Shown piece after piece: positions 42,111-53,899 of a stretch of DNA of 64,000 bases. The stretch is from Fictibacillus nanhaiensis (GTDB lineage: Bacteria > Bacillota > Bacilli > Bacillales > Fictibacillaceae), in contig NZ_JAHVJO010000001.1 in NCBI RefSeq assembly GCF_019801215.1, positions 372,001 through 436,000 on the forward strand, given 5' to 3'. Position numbers and translations under genes: made by a program. The notes below the pieces were generated by a model that did not search any database, was not told the DNA's origin, and saw nothing but the letters and a program-made list of their open reading frames with translations. Position 1 is the stretch's first letter. Each line of letters begins with the position of its first letter.

Positions 42111-42143
42111 AAAAAACGACCTATTGGTGTAAGGCCGTTTTTC
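42111..42143 (-). terminator. Terminator of rpsT
   Basis: On the minus strand, AAACGGCC/GGTCGTTT stem with one mismatch followed by a long T-run, 20 nt after the rpsT stop codon. Confidence 0.8.
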
Positions 42144-42162
42144 GAGGTTTCATCCTTAAAAT

Positions 42163-42429
42163 TTATGCATTAACACCGTTTAAAGCCTTAGCAAGACGAG
42201 ACTTTTGGCGAGAAGCTGCATTTTTATGGATAAGTCCTTTGTTTGCTGCTTTATCGATTTTCTTAGAAGCAGTAACAAATGCTGTTTTTGCACCTTCTGC
42301 ATCCTTTGAAGCAGTTAATGCTTCGAAGTTTTTAATAGCAGTACGCATACCAGACTTTAATGAAGCGTTGTGTGCACGACGCTTTTCATTCGTTTTTACA
42401 CGTTTAATCGCTGATTTAATATTAGCCAA
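42163..42429 (-). CDS. rpsT: 30S ribosomal protein S20
   Basis: An 88-residue helical 16S rRNA-binding protein, basic throughout, starting [18 protein letters not shown]. The start codon is TTG at 42429 with GGGAGGTG about 7 nt upstream; no in-frame ATG is near. E. coli rpsT also uses UUG, which is linked to its autoregulation. The frame is open further upstream but without family similarity. It is divergent from gpr, as in B. subtilis. Confidence 0.95.
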   Translation of the reverse strand: MANIKSAIKRVKTNEKRRAHNASLKSGMRTAIKNFEALTASKDAEGAKTAFVTASKKIDKAANKGLIHKNAASRQKSRLAKALNGVNA

Positions 42430-42587
42430 TCCATTCACCTCCCTAAATGAACCATGATGCAACAAAATTCTATCCGTTGCAAAAAATAGGACACAAAGTA
42501 TTCTATCAAAATCACGTTTTAAATGCAATACAAGAATGAAAAGGAACAGTTGCGGCAAAAATACAGAATAAAGGACGGTGGTAGATT

Positions 42588-43697
42588 ATGGGTAAGGAAT
42601 TAGACCTTCAAGCATACTCAGTACGTACAGATTTGGCAATTGAAGCACATGACATGCTTTTGAAGGAAGAAGAAACTGAAAATAAAAGTACACTTGAGGG
42701 TGTTATTATAAAAGAGACGGATAGAGACGGGATCAAGTGTGTGAGGGTGGAAATCGATCAAAAAGGCGCTGAGACCACCGGCAAAAAAGAAGGGATTTAT
42801 TTAACGTTCGAGGTTCAAGGAATTCGTGATAAAGATTCTAAGCTTCAGCAACATGTCCAAGAAGTCTTTGCTAGCGACTTTAATCACTTCTTGAAAGAGC
42901 AAGGCATTAAGCAAGAGGATACATGCTTAGTAGTTGGTCTAGGGAATTGGAACGTTACTCCTGATTCACTCGGACCACTCGTCGTGCAAAATTTAACCAT
43001 TACAAAGCATTTATTCGAATTAGCTCCTGAAAATGTAGAAGAGGGATTCAGACCAGTTTGTGCCATCTCACCTGGAGTTATGGGGATAACAGGTATTGAA
43101 ACGAGTGATATTATAGACGGCATTGTAAAAAGAGTTGATCCAGACTTTGTTATTGCCATTGATGCTTTAGCTTCTCGTTCGATTGAAAGAGTAAATGCGA
43201 CCATACAAGTTTCGAATACAGGTATCCACCCAGGTTCTGGTGTTGGGAACAAACGAAAAGAATTGAGCAAAGAAACGCTCGGCATACCGGTCATATCTAT
43301 TGGAATTCCTACTGTTGTTGACGCTGCTACGATTACAAGTGATACGATTGATTTTATTTTAAAGCATTTTGGCAGGGAAATGAAAGAGAAGGACAAACCT
43401 TCGAAATCATTGCTCCCAGCTGGAATGACATTTGGGGAAAAGAAGATTTTAACAGATGAAGACATGCCAGAAGAAGATCATCGAAAATCTTTTTTAGGAA
43501 TCGTAGGAGTGTTAGAAGAAGAAGAGAAGCTGAGGTTGATTCGGGAAGTATTAGCTCCTATTGGCCACAATTTAATGGTTACCCCAAAGGAAGTCGATGT
43601 TTTTATTGAAGACATGGCGAATGTGTTAGCTAACGGTTTGAATACGGCATTACACGGGCAGATCGATCAAAGTAACACATCATCGTATACACATTAA
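42588..43697 (+). CDS. gpr: Spore germination protease GPR
   Basis: Atypical aspartic-like protease that degrades small acid-soluble spore proteins at germination. The 369-residue zymogen starts with a short propeptide; the region [11 protein letters not shown] (about 9-19) resembles the spore-protein cut site used for self-processing. Conserved segments include [30 protein letters not shown] and [17 protein letters not shown]. The ATG has a GGTGG-type ribosome binding site. In B. subtilis spoIIP follows it; here it does not. Confidence 0.95.
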   Translation: MGKELDLQAYSVRTDLAIEAHDMLLKEEETENKSTLEGVIIKETDRDGIKCVRVEIDQKGAETTGKKEGIYLTFEVQGIRDKDSKLQQHVQEVFASDFNHFLKEQGIKQEDTCLVVGLGNWNVTPDSLGPLVVQNLTITKHLFELAPENVEEGFRPVCAISPGVMGITGIETSDIIDGIVKRVDPDFVIAIDALASRSIERVNATIQVSNTGIHPGSGVGNKRKELSKETLGIPVISIGIPTVVDAATITSDTIDFILKHFGREMKEKDKPSKSLLPAGMTFGEKKILTDEDMPEEDHRKSFLGIVGVLEEEEKLRLIREVLAPIGHNLMVTPKEVDVFIEDMANVLANGLNTALHGQIDQSNTSSYTH

Positions 43698-43769
43698 ATA
43701 ATAGTCATGTATGGACAAGCTTGTGCATAAATTTGAATAGTACATCCTCGTAAATAAGGGGGAACTTTT

Positions 43770-44117
43770 ATGACGAAATTTATGTTGAAGTGCTTAGGTC
43801 TGATAGCCTTACTCTTGTTTGGTATTTTATTTGGGATACAAAAAGCTAATTTCGAGATGAACGAACTAAAAGGATCCAACCATACAAGCATCGTTGAGTC
43901 ATTAAATCAAAATGTGACAGAGAAAGAAGATGGAGAATCCCAGCTTTCTAGTCACGATTTAAAGGCAAAGCAGGACACATTAAAGAAGATCGATTCATTT
44001 AATGTGTTTTCTGCATTAGGGCAAAACCTGACAAGTTGGATTTCTTCTGCTTTCAGTGTCATGATATCTGTATTGGGTATTATCATACAAGAGATGCTAG
44101 AAGTGTTTTCACCTTAA
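43770..44117 (+). CDS. yqxA: YqxA family (DUF3679) membrane protein
   Basis: A 115-residue protein: an N-terminal transmembrane helix (about 8-25), a polar middle (about 28-75) and a second hydrophobic segment near the C-terminus (about 88-110). It resembles YqxA of B. subtilis, which sits between spoIIP and lepA. Here it follows gpr directly, 72 nt away, with spoIIP absent. AAGGGGG lies before the ATG. The function is unknown; the context suggests sporulation. Confidence 0.75.
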   Translation: MTKFMLKCLGLIALLLFGILFGIQKANFEMNELKGSNHTSIVESLNQNVTEKEDGESQLSSHDLKAKQDTLKKIDSFNVFSALGQNLTSWISSAFSVMISVLGIIIQEMLEVFSP

Positions 44118-44121
44118 GTAC

Positions 44122-44160
44122 CTTTAGAGGGTTGAACCTTTAAAGGTTCTTTTTATTTAT
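44122..44160 (+). terminator. Terminator after yqxA
   Basis: ACCTTTA/TAAAGGT stem with an inner AACC loop region, followed by TCTTTTTATTT. Confidence 0.65.
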
Positions 44161-44209
44161 GAAATCCATATGTTCAACATCTACTTATCCTTCATTTTTA
44201 AGGTTGTGA

Positions 44210-44238
44210 TTGAAAGAGGTATGTTGTATTGCTATAAT
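44210..44238 (+). promoter_or_regulatory. Sigma-A promoter of lepA
   Basis: TTGAAA (44210-44215), exactly 17 nt, TATAAT (44233-44238), 42 nt before the lepA ATG. Confidence 0.8.
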
Positions 44239-44280
44239 CAAAGTTAGTGACTTTTCCTAAAATTGTAGGAGTGAACGTAT

Positions 44281-46116
44281 ATGAATAGAGAAGAAAAATT
44301 AAAAAGACAGTCTAGAATACGAAACTTTTCCATCATCGCACACATCGATCATGGAAAATCTACTTTAGCAGATCGTATTTTAGAAGAAACAAGCGCTTTA
44401 ACACAGCGTGAAATGAAAGAACAGCTTCTAGACTCCATGGATCTAGAACGTGAACGCGGGATCACGATTAAATTAAATGCTGTACAGCTTCAATACAAAG
44501 CGAAAGACGGAGAAACCTATACCTTCCATCTTATTGACACTCCCGGACATGTAGATTTTACATATGAAGTTTCCAGAAGTTTAGCGGCTTGTGAAGGGGC
44601 TTTATTGATTGTAGATGCTGCTCAGGGTATTGAAGCACAAACATTGGCAAACGTGTATTTAGCTCTTGAGAATGACCTTGAGATCTTGCCGGTTATTAAC
44701 AAGATTGATTTACCTAGCGCAGAACCAGAGCGTGTTCGCCAGGAAATAGAAGATGTTATCGGCCTTGATGCATCTGAAGCAGTACTTGCTTCCGCAAAAG
44801 CAGGAATTGGTATTCAAGATATTCTTGAACAAATTGTCGCAAAAGTCCCTGCACCACAAGGAGATCCTGAGGGACCTCTCAAAGCGTTGATTTTTGACTC
44901 CTTATATGATCCATACAGAGGGGTTGTAACGTATATTCGTGTTGCTGAAGGAACTGTGAAAATCGGTGACAAAATTAGAATGATGGCAACAGGGAAAGAA
45001 TTTGAAGTTCTTGAACTCGGAGTATTTACACCTAAAGCGGTTCAGAAAGACTTTTTAACGGTTGGTGATGTAGGATACTTAACGGCTTCTATCAAAAATG
45101 TTGGTGATACACAAGTCGGTGATACAATCACTAGCTCAGTTAAAGGCGCAGCAGAGCCACTTCCAGGTTACAGAAAAATGAATCCTATGGTATATTGTGG
45201 TCTTTATCCGGTAGATACAGCGAAATATAATGATCTGCGTGAAGCATTAGAGAGACTTGTATTGAATGATTCTGCTCTTCAATATGAGCCAGAAACATCT
45301 CAGGCACTTGGATTTGGTTTCCGATGCGGATTTCTCGGATTGCTTCATATGGAAATTATTCAGGAACGTATCGAGCGTGAATTTAACATTGATCTTATCG
45401 CGACTGCACCGAGTGTTATCTACAACGTTACGATGACTGACGGTGAAAAGATTGTCGTTGATAATCCAGCGAACATGCCAGAAGCACAAAAAATCAGTGT
45501 GGTAGAGGAGCCTTACGTAAAAGCTTCTATCATGACACCGAATGATTATGTTGGAGCGATCATGGAAATCTGTCAAAAGAAACGCGGTATTTTCTTAACG
45601 ATGGATTATCTCGAGAATAACCGTGTTAATGTGCTTTATGAAGTCCCGTTATCTGAAATCGTTTATGATTTCTTTGACCAGCTAAAATCGAGTACAAAAG
45701 GATATGCTTCTCTTGACTATGAGTTGATTGGTTATAAGCCTTCTAAACTGGTTAAGATGGAAATACTTCTTAACAATGAAAAAATCGATGCCTTATCCGT
45801 TATCGTTCATAAGGACTTTGCTTATGAACGCGGAAAAGTAGTGGTTGAAAAACTGAAAGATCTTATTCCGCGCCAGCAGTTTGAAGTACCTATTCAAGCG
45901 GCAATCGGTCAGAAGATCGTTGCTCGTTCTAACATCAAAGCCTTAAGAAAAAATGTTTTAGCGAAATGTTATGGTGGAGATATTTCACGTAAACGTAAAC
46001 TTCTTGATAAACAAAAAGAAGGTAAGAAGCGTATGAAGACAATTGGCCGTGTTGATGTACCTCAAGAGGCATTTATGGCGGTGCTTCGTATGGATGATAC
46101 AAACAACAGCAAATAA
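44281..46116 (+). CDS. lepA: Elongation factor 4 (LepA), translational GTPase
   Basis: A 611-residue translation GTPase that acts on stalled or mispaired ribosomes and in 30S maturation. G1 [10 protein letters not shown]2 RGIT, G3 DTPGH, G4 NKID and G5 SAKAG are in order in the first 180 residues, followed by the EF-G-like domains and the LepA-specific C-terminal domain ending in [24 protein letters not shown]. The length matches the family. It has its own promoter. Confidence 0.97.
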   Translation: MNREEKLKRQSRIRNFSIIAHIDHGKSTLADRILEETSALTQREMKEQLLDSMDLERERGITIKLNAVQLQYKAKDGETYTFHLIDTPGHVDFTYEVSRSLAACEGALLIVDAAQGIEAQTLANVYLALENDLEILPVINKIDLPSAEPERVRQEIEDVIGLDASEAVLASAKAGIGIQDILEQIVAKVPAPQGDPEGPLKALIFDSLYDPYRGVVTYIRVAEGTVKIGDKIRMMATGKEFEVLELGVFTPKAVQKDFLTVGDVGYLTASIKNVGDTQVGDTITSSVKGAAEPLPGYRKMNPMVYCGLYPVDTAKYNDLREALERLVLNDSALQYEPETSQALGFGFRCGFLGLLHMEIIQERIEREFNIDLIATAPSVIYNVTMTDGEKIVVDNPANMPEAQKISVVEEPYVKASIMTPNDYVGAIMEICQKKRGIFLTMDYLENNRVNVLYEVPLSEIVYDFFDQLKSSTKGYASLDYELIGYKPSKLVKMEILLNNEKIDALSVIVHKDFAYERGKVVVEKLKDLIPRQQFEVPIQAAIGQKIVARSNIKALRKNVLAKCYGGDISRKRKLLDKQKEGKKRMKTIGRVDVPQEAFMAVLRMDDTNNSK

Positions 46117-46134
46117 CTTCATTCAAATAAACGA

Positions 46135-46164
46135 AAAGACCGCAAAGGCAAGGGTGCGGTCTTT
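46135..46164 (+). terminator. Terminator between lepA and hemW
   Basis: AAAGACCGCA/TGCGGTCTTT, a perfect 10-bp stem. The T-run is short, so some read-through into hemW is likely. Confidence 0.75.
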
Positions 46165-46196
46165 CCTAATTTACAAAGAGAGGGCGGTGAGTACTT

Positions 46197-47342
46197 TTGC
46201 TAAAAGCTGTATATCTTCATATTCCATTTTGTGTTCAGATCTGCCATTATTGCGATTTTAACAAAATCTTTATTCATCAGCAGCCTGTTGATGAGTATTT
46301 GCTTTCAATGAAAACGGAAATGAAAAATACGACATCTCGTTTTTCTGATTATCAGATGGAGACAATCTTTGTTGGTGGCGGAACGCCGACTTCTTTGAGC
46401 GGAAAACAGTTAGAAACTTTTCTAAATGATGTAAATGAGTTTTTTCATAATGAATCTCTTAAAGAATTTACCGTTGAAGCGAATCCTGAACAAACAACGA
46501 GAGAAAAGATTGCGGTACTTAAATATAATGGTGTGAACCGACTGAGCATAGGTGTACAGGCTTTTCAGTCAGAATTATTAAAAAAACTTGGAAGAACACA
46601 TGATAAGCAGGATGTTTATCGAACGATATCTGAAGCGAAAAAAGCAGGTATCCATAACATGTCAATTGATCTGATGTTTGGTTTGCCGGGTCAAACGATG
46701 GAGATGTTTAAGGCATCAGTAGATGAAGCATTAGCTCTCGATGTTCCGCACATTTCCTCTTACTCTTTACAAATCGAAAAGAAAACCGTGTTCTATAATC
46801 TTGCACAAAAAGGAAAGCTTCTGTTGCCTGAACATGAACTAGAAGCAGCGATGTATGAATATTTAATCGAGACCCTTGAAAAAAAAGGATATCGACAGTA
46901 TGAGATTAGTAATTTTGCTATTCCAGGGTTTGAAAGCAAACACAATCTCCAATACTGGAACAATAATGAATATTTTGGCATCGGAGCTGGAGCTCATAGT
47001 TATGTTGAAGGTGTCAGAAGAAAGAATGCAGGTCCTCTTAAGCAATACATGACCCTAATTGAAGAAAATGGATTTCCTTATACAGAAGAACATCTCGTTT
47101 CGCTCGTCGAAAAGATGGAAGAAGAGATGTTTATGGGGCTAAGAAAACAAGAAGGTGTTTCTGATCAAAATTTTCTTGCACGTTATGGCAAATCAATGTT
47201 TGACGTATACAGGGATCCAATCGATAAATTAATACGAAAAGGCTGGGTTTTAGAACAAGATGGTAGACTGTTTTTAACAAAAGATGGAATACCCCTTGGA
47301 AACGAGGTATTTCAAGAATTTATTGGTGTAGTTTTAGATTGA
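46197..47342 (+). CDS. hemW: Radical SAM heme chaperone HemW (HemN-like)
   Basis: A 381-residue radical SAM protein with the cluster motif CVQICHYC (Cys12, Cys16, Cys19) and the glycine-rich VGGGTPTSL SAM-binding loop. It belongs to the HemW group, which inserts heme into respiratory proteins. It lies where B. subtilis has the gene called hemN/yqeR. The extra residues of true coproporphyrinogen oxidase HemN are absent. The start is TTG with GGGCGGTGAG upstream. The stop codon overlaps the hrcA -35 TTGACA. Confidence 0.9.
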   Translation: MLKAVYLHIPFCVQICHYCDFNKIFIHQQPVDEYLLSMKTEMKNTTSRFSDYQMETIFVGGGTPTSLSGKQLETFLNDVNEFFHNESLKEFTVEANPEQTTREKIAVLKYNGVNRLSIGVQAFQSELLKKLGRTHDKQDVYRTISEAKKAGIHNMSIDLMFGLPGQTMEMFKASVDEALALDVPHISSYSLQIEKKTVFYNLAQKGKLLLPEHELEAAMYEYLIETLEKKGYRQYEISNFAIPGFESKHNLQYWNNNEYFGIGAGAHSYVEGVRRKNAGPLKQYMTLIEENGFPYTEEHLVSLVEKMEEEMFMGLRKQEGVSDQNFLARYGKSMFDVYRDPIDKLIRKGWVLEQDGRLFLTKDGIPLGNEVFQEFIGVVLD

Positions 47343-47375
47343 CAACGAAGAGTACCTTTTGGTAACTTATATTAT
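47339..47375 (+). promoter_or_regulatory. Promoter of the hrcA-dnaK operon
   Basis: A perfect -35 TTGACA (47339-47344) lies at the end of hemW. The -10 is less clear: TAACTT at 18 nt (47363-47368), or TATTAT at 47370-47375 with a long spacer. The CIRCE operator follows immediately. Confidence 0.55.
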
Positions 47376-47379
47376 AGAT

Positions 47380-47406
47380 TTAGCACTCGTTGTTCATGAG
47401 TGCTAA
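47380..47406 (+). promoter_or_regulatory. CIRCE operator
   Basis: TTAGCACTC-N9-GAGTGCTAA, an exact match to the CIRCE consensus and the binding site of the HrcA repressor. It lies 17 nt before the hrcA ATG. Confidence 0.98.
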
Positions 47407-47422
47407 CAAATGGGGTGATGGG

Positions 47423-48445
47423 ATGTTAACGGAACGCCAACTCTTTATCTTGCGTGTATTAATAGATGATTATATTAAGCATGTTGAGCCTGTAGGTTCC
47501 CGTACAATCTCTAAACGAGAAGATATTACCTACAGTCCTGCAACGATTCGAAATGAACTTGCGGATTTGGAGGATCTCGGCTTTTTAGAGAAAACCCATA
47601 CTTCTTCAGGAAGAATTCCATCTGAGAAAGGCTATCGATTTTATGTCGATCATTTGCTCCCTTCTCTTTCAGTCTCTCATAATAAGATGGATCGTTCAGA
47701 ATTATTATTTACTGAGAAGGTTCATGAGGCTGAGGTTTTATTTGATCAATCGGCAAGGATTCTATCAGATTTAACCAATTATACGTCGGTTGTTCTCGGG
47801 CCGAATGCCTTGGATATGAAGCTTCGTCATATGCAGATCATTCCTTTATCATCACAGATGGCGGTGGCTATTTTCGTAACGAACACCGGCCATGTTGAGA
47901 ACAGACAGATCCTTTTGCCTGATTCTATTGAGCCTTCAGATCTGGAGAAGCTCGTGAATATATTGAACGAGAGACTGGCTGGCGTAAGGCTGATCGAATT
48001 AAACAGCAGAATTCACCTGGAGTTAGCCGATGTTTTTAAAAAGAATTTAAAAAACTATCAAAATATGGGTGTTTTCCTTGATCAGCTTCTTTTGTGGAGT
48101 AAAAAAGAAAAGCTTTTTTACGGAGGAAAAACAAATATGCTCTCTCAGCCTGAGTTTCGGGACTTAGATAAAGTAAGACCTCTTCTTGATTTTTTAGAAA
48201 CACAGGATTTAATGGAAAAGCTTGTTTCCTCGTCTGAAAAGGGAGTAACTGTTAAAATAGGTACAGAGAATGAGCATGAAGCAATGAGGAATTGTAGTGT
48301 GATCAATGCTTCTTATACGATGCATGGCAAACATATTGGAACGATTTCATTAATTGGTCCAACTCGGATGGAATACAAAAAGGTAATTTCACTTTTAGAT
48401 TCCTTGTCCAAAGAAATGACAAACAGGTTAAATGATTTTAGTTGA
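47423..48445 (+). CDS. hrcA: Heat-inducible transcription repressor HrcA
   Basis: Represses the dnaK operon by binding CIRCE; its folding depends on GroEL, so it senses unfolded proteins. The 340-residue protein has an N-terminal winged helix (SRTISKREDITYSPATIRNELADLEDLGFLEKTHTSSGRIPSEKGYRFYVD region, about 22-74), then a GAF-like dimerisation domain. The ATG at 47423 follows GGGGTG; the ATG at 47390 lies inside CIRCE and is rejected. Confidence 0.96.
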   Translation: MLTERQLFILRVLIDDYIKHVEPVGSRTISKREDITYSPATIRNELADLEDLGFLEKTHTSSGRIPSEKGYRFYVDHLLPSLSVSHNKMDRSELLFTEKVHEAEVLFDQSARILSDLTNYTSVVLGPNALDMKLRHMQIIPLSSQMAVAIFVTNTGHVENRQILLPDSIEPSDLEKLVNILNERLAGVRLIELNSRIHLELADVFKKNLKNYQNMGVFLDQLLLWSKKEKLFYGGKTNMLSQPEFRDLDKVRPLLDFLETQDLMEKLVSSSEKGVTVKIGTENEHEAMRNCSVINASYTMHGKHIGTISLIGPTRMEYKKVISLLDSLSKEMTNRLNDFS

Positions 48446-48463
48446 TTTTAGGGAGGTGAAAGC

Positions 48464-49009
48464 ATGAACAAAGAGGAAATGACACAAGATCAAACGGAAA
48501 CTGAGATTCACGATGAAGAAGTTGTTGAGGATTCAGTAGAAGAGTCTCTGACCGAAGAACAACAGAGAATGCAAGAGCTGGAAGCAAAGCTTGAAGAAGC
48601 GAACCAAAAAAATCTTCGCTTGCAAGCAGATTACGATAATTTCCGTCGTCGAACGCGAGAAGAACAGGCAGCCAGCCTTAAATATAAATCTCAAAGTTTG
48701 CTGGAACAATTGTTACCTGCGCTAGATAACTTTGAGCGTGCTTTAAAAACTGAAGCTACGCATGAACAGGCAAAACCCTTAATTCAAGGAATGGAAATGG
48801 TTTATCGCCAGTTAGTAGAAGCTTTAAAGCAAGAAGGTTTATCTGAAGTTCCTACCGTTGGCGAAACGTTTGATCCAAACATGCATCAAGCTGTTATGCA
48901 AGTGGAGGATTCAGAGTATGAGTCAAACACGGTAATCGAAGAATTACAAAAAGGATACATGCTTAAGGACCGCGTTATCCGTCCTGCAATGGTAAAAGTG
49001 AACGCATAA
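48464..49009 (+). CDS. grpE: Nucleotide exchange factor GrpE
   Basis: A 181-residue co-chaperone that releases ADP from DnaK. An acidic disordered N-terminus (about 1-35) is followed by a long coiled coil (about 36-90) containing [16 protein letters not shown], and then a beta-rich head ending in the conserved [24 protein letters not shown] lies before the ATG, 18 nt after hrcA. Confidence 0.97.
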   Translation: MNKEEMTQDQTETEIHDEEVVEDSVEESLTEEQQRMQELEAKLEEANQKNLRLQADYDNFRRRTREEQAASLKYKSQSLLEQLLPALDNFERALKTEATHEQAKPLIQGMEMVYRQLVEALKQEGLSEVPTVGETFDPNMHQAVMQVEDSEYESNTVIEELQKGYMLKDRVIRPAMVKVNA

Positions 49010-50872
<1,863 letters not shown>

Positions 50873-50884
50873 TCATAAAAAGTA

Positions 50885-50923
50885 AAAAGTCAAAGTCAGG
50901 CTATCTTGACTTTGACTTTTTTT
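50885..50923 (+). terminator. Terminator between dnaK and dnaJ
   Basis: AAAAGTCAAAGTCA/TGACTTTGACTTTT, a perfect 14-bp stem with an 8-nt loop and T-run. It should cut read-through into dnaJ. Confidence 0.95.
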
Positions 50924-50971
50924 CTGAAATTGATGAATTGACTTATGACGATGATTGTTTACAGTTACGTC

Positions 50972-51000
50972 TTGAGTCAGGTGGTATTCAATGGTAAGAT
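50972..51000 (+). promoter_or_regulatory. Internal sigma-A promoter of dnaJ
   Basis: TTGAGT (50972-50977), 17 nt, TAAGAT (50995-51000) with extended -10 TGG, 33 nt before the dnaJ ATG. It lets dnaJ and the RNA-modification genes after it be expressed without heat shock. Confidence 0.65.
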
Positions 51001-51032
51001 AACTTTTATGTGAATATTCGGGAGTGTCCTAT

Positions 51033-52145
51033 ATGAGTAAAAGAGATTATTATGAAGTACTTGGATTAGATAAGAACGCCTCTGGTGATGAGGTAAAGAA
51101 AGCCTACCGTAAACTTGCCAGACAATATCATCCAGACGTTAATAAAGAAGCAGATGCGGAATCGAAATTTAAAGAAGTAAAAGATGCATATGAAACATTA
51201 AGTGATCCTCAGAAAAAAGCTCATTATGATCAATTCGGCCATACAGATCCTAATCAAGGGTTTGGCGGCGCTGGTGCTGACTTTGGAGGATTCGGAGATA
51301 TTTTTGATATGTTCTTTGGGGGTGGGGGAGGAAGACGTAATCCAAACGCACCTCGTCAAGGAAACGATCTTCAATATGGACTTCGTTTGTCTTTTGAAGA
51401 TGCAGTTTTCGGAAAAGATACCGAAATTCAGATTCCTACAGAAGAAACATGCGGTACTTGTCATGGTTCAGGTGCAAAACCAGGCACAAAACCAGAGAAC
51501 TGCTCACATTGTAATGGCAGCGGGCAGTTGAATGTTGAACAAAATACACCGTTTGGTCGCATTGTTAACAGAAGAGTGTGCCACCATTGCAGTGGTAAAG
51601 GAAAGATTATAAAAGAAAAATGTCATACCTGTCACGGAGCAGGAAAAGTACGTAAAAACAAGAAGATATCCGTTAAAGTTCCAGCCGGTGTGGATAACGG
51701 ACAGCAAATTCGTATGGCGGGCCACGGGGAACCAGGTGTCAATGGCGGTCCTTCTGGTGATCTTTATGTCGTTTTCCAAGTTGCAGAACATGAATTCTTC
51801 GAACGTGATGGTGATGACATCTATTGCGAGATGCCGTTAACCTTTATTCAAGTTGCCTTAGGAGATGAGGTCGAAGTTCCGACGCTTTACGGGAAAGTAA
51901 AGTTGAAGATTCCTGCAGGTACACAAACAGGAACTCACTTTAGACTTAAAGGCAAAGGTGTAAAGAATGTTCACGGACGCGGACAAGGTGACCAGCACAT
52001 ACAGGTAAAAGTCGTGACGCCTAAAAACCTAACCGAAAAGCAGAAGCAGTTGTTAAGAGACTTTTTCGAAATAAGCGGGACATTACCTGATGAACAGCAG
52101 GACGGTTTTTTTGATAAAGTAAAACGAGCATTTAAAGGTGAGTAA
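51033..52145 (+). CDS. dnaJ: Chaperone DnaJ (Hsp40)
   Basis: A 370-residue type I J-protein that stimulates DnaK ATPase. The J domain carries HPD (33-35); next comes a Gly/Phe-rich region (about 75-105); the zinc region has four CxxCxGxG repeats ([32 protein letters not shown]); the C-terminal substrate-binding domain follows. The ATG at 51033 follows GGAG at 8 nt; the GTG at 51024 lies on that site. Confidence 0.98.
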   Translation: MSKRDYYEVLGLDKNASGDEVKKAYRKLARQYHPDVNKEADAESKFKEVKDAYETLSDPQKKAHYDQFGHTDPNQGFGGAGADFGGFGDIFDMFFGGGGGRRNPNAPRQGNDLQYGLRLSFEDAVFGKDTEIQIPTEETCGTCHGSGAKPGTKPENCSHCNGSGQLNVEQNTPFGRIVNRRVCHHCSGKGKIIKEKCHTCHGAGKVRKNKKISVKVPAGVDNGQQIRMAGHGEPGVNGGPSGDLYVVFQVAEHEFFERDGDDIYCEMPLTFIQVALGDEVEVPTLYGKVKLKIPAGTQTGTHFRLKGKGVKNVHGRGQGDQHIQVKVVTPKNLTEKQKQLLRDFFEISGTLPDEQQDGFFDKVKRAFKGE

Positions 52146-52181
52146 AGCAACCTTGTTAATCTTAAAGACGGAGTTGATATG

Positions 52182-53129
52182 ATGAAATGGTCAGAAATTA
52201 GCATCCACACTACTCAGGAAGCGGTTGAACCAGTATCAAACATTTTGCATGAGGCAGGTGCAAGTGGAGTTGTGATAGAGGATGTGGATGACCTCTCTAA
52301 AGAGCGCCAATCCGTATTTGGTGAAATCTATCAGCTTAATCCTTCTGATTACCCTTCGGAAGGTGTTATCCTTAAAGCTTATATTCCTGTAAACAGCTTT
52401 TTAGGAGAGACCGTTGAGGAGATTAAGCAAGCGATTACTAATCTTGAGACATACGATATTGATATTGGTCCAAACACGATATCTATTAGTGAGGTAAACG
52501 AAGAAGAATGGGCTACAGCCTGGAAAAAGTATTACAAGCCTGTGAAAATTACCGAAAAAATTACGATAACTCCCACTTGGGAAGATTACAAGCCTGTTAA
52601 CTCGGACGAATTAATTATTGAACTAGATCCAGGTATGGCATTTGGTACAGGAACACATCCTACGACTGTGATGAGTCTACAAGCGATAGAAAAGTATATC
52701 CAAAAAGACGATACAGTCATTGATGTGGGAACCGGTTCAGGTGTATTAAGCATTGCCTCAGCCTTATTGGGCGCTAAAAAAGTCGATGCCTATGATCTCG
52801 ACGAAGTAGCAGTAAATAGTGCACAATTAAACGTTAAACTCAATAAAGTTCATGATAAGGTTGCAGTAGATCAAAATGATTTATTAAAAGGAATACAGGG
52901 ACCTGTAGATTTAATTGCAGGAAATCTTCTTGCGGAGATCATCCTGTTGTTTGTCGAAGACGCATCTAGCGTGTTGAAGCCGGGTGGTTATTTTATTACA
53001 TCTGGCATCATTCAAGGGAAGAAGCGTGAAGTAAAAGAGAAATTAGAACATCAAGGGTTTACAATAATAGAGGTTATAGAAATGGAAGATTGGGTGGCGA
53101 TCGTTGCTCAAAATCAAAGAAAAGAATAG
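52182..53129 (+). CDS. prmA: Ribosomal protein L11 methyltransferase PrmA
   Basis: Trimethylates lysines of ribosomal protein L11. An N-terminal substrate-recognition domain (about 1-60, [17 protein letters not shown]) leads via a linker to the SAM-binding domain with [15 protein letters not shown] and [20 protein letters not shown], then NLLAEI (the NPPY-like motif). It has 315 residues. The second ATG, 52182, fits the GGAG spacing (8 nt) and the family start better than 52179. Confidence 0.95.
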   Translation: MKWSEISIHTTQEAVEPVSNILHEAGASGVVIEDVDDLSKERQSVFGEIYQLNPSDYPSEGVILKAYIPVNSFLGETVEEIKQAITNLETYDIDIGPNTISISEVNEEEWATAWKKYYKPVKITEKITITPTWEDYKPVNSDELIIELDPGMAFGTGTHPTTVMSLQAIEKYIQKDDTVIDVGTGSGVLSIASALLGAKKVDAYDLDEVAVNSAQLNVKLNKVHDKVAVDQNDLLKGIQGPVDLIAGNLLAEIILLFVEDASSVLKPGGYFITSGIIQGKKREVKEKLEHQGFTIIEVIEMEDWVAIVAQNQRKE

Positions 53130-53141
53130 GAAGTGCTTTAC

Positions 53142-53894
53142 ATGCAAAGGTACTTTGTACCGTCTGTAAGCTGGGAAAATGACCGTGTTTACTTAAAAGA
53201 TGAAGATGCAAAACACATTTCGAAAGTGATGAGAATGCAGGCCGGAGACAACATCATTTGCTGTGATAACAAGGGCCGAACATCTTTGTGTGAAATCATT
53301 GACCTAGGCGGAAACATGATTGAGGCACGGATTATCGAAGAGATGGAAACTACCTCTGAGATGCCTGTTCAGATTACCATTGCACAAGGTCTGCCAAAAG
53401 CAGATAAACTTGAATATATCGTTCAAAAAGGAACAGAACTCGGTGCGAAAGCTTTCTTTCCTTTCGCTGCCGAGCGCTCTGTTGTGAAATGGGACGATAA
53501 AAAAGCTGGAAAAAAGAAGGAACGGTTACAAAAAATCGCAAAAGAAGCCGCAGAACAATCACACAGAAGCATGATTCCAGAGATTTTGAATCCTGGATCT
53601 TTTCTTGATTTGCTAAATTATGCTCAACAGTTTAAGATAAAAATCGTTGCCTATGAAGAAGCAGCTAAACAAGCTGAATATAGCCGTTTTTCTAGTACCT
53701 TAAACAAGATTGAACACGGAGATTCTATTCTTTGTGTAATTGGTCCAGAAGGCGGCATCAGTGAAAAAGAAGCTGAACAACTCATGCATCATGGTTTTGA
53801 ACTGTGTGGTTTAGGACCAAGGATATTACGAGCTGAAACAGCTCCATTATATATATTATCTGCAATTTCCTATCATTTTGAATTAAAGGGGTGA
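53142..53894 (+). CDS. rsmE: 16S rRNA (uracil-1498-N3)-methyltransferase RsmE
   Basis: SPOUT-family methyltransferase for U1498 of 16S rRNA. A PUA-like N-terminal domain (RYFVP...DAKHISKVMRMQAGD) is followed by the trefoil-knot domain with GTELGAKAFFPFAAERSV, VIGPEGGISEKEAE and LGPRILRAETAPLY, the SAM-binding loops. It has 250 residues. The ATG at 53142 follows AGGAAG; its stop overlaps the next gene's start region. Confidence 0.95.
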   Translation: MQRYFVPSVSWENDRVYLKDEDAKHISKVMRMQAGDNIICCDNKGRTSLCEIIDLGGNMIEARIIEEMETTSEMPVQITIAQGLPKADKLEYIVQKGTELGAKAFFPFAAERSVVKWDDKKAGKKKERLQKIAKEAAEQSHRSMIPEILNPGSFLDLLNYAQQFKIKIVAYEEAAKQAEYSRFSSTLNKIEHGDSILCVIGPEGGISEKEAEQLMHHGFELCGLGPRILRAETAPLYILSAISYHFELKG

Positions 53895-53899
53895 TGATG

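Noticed and set aside
42092-42457. Plus-strand frame of 121 codons opposite rpsT
   Set aside because: It is antisense to the ribosomal protein S20 gene and starts in the terminator; no independent evidence of coding.
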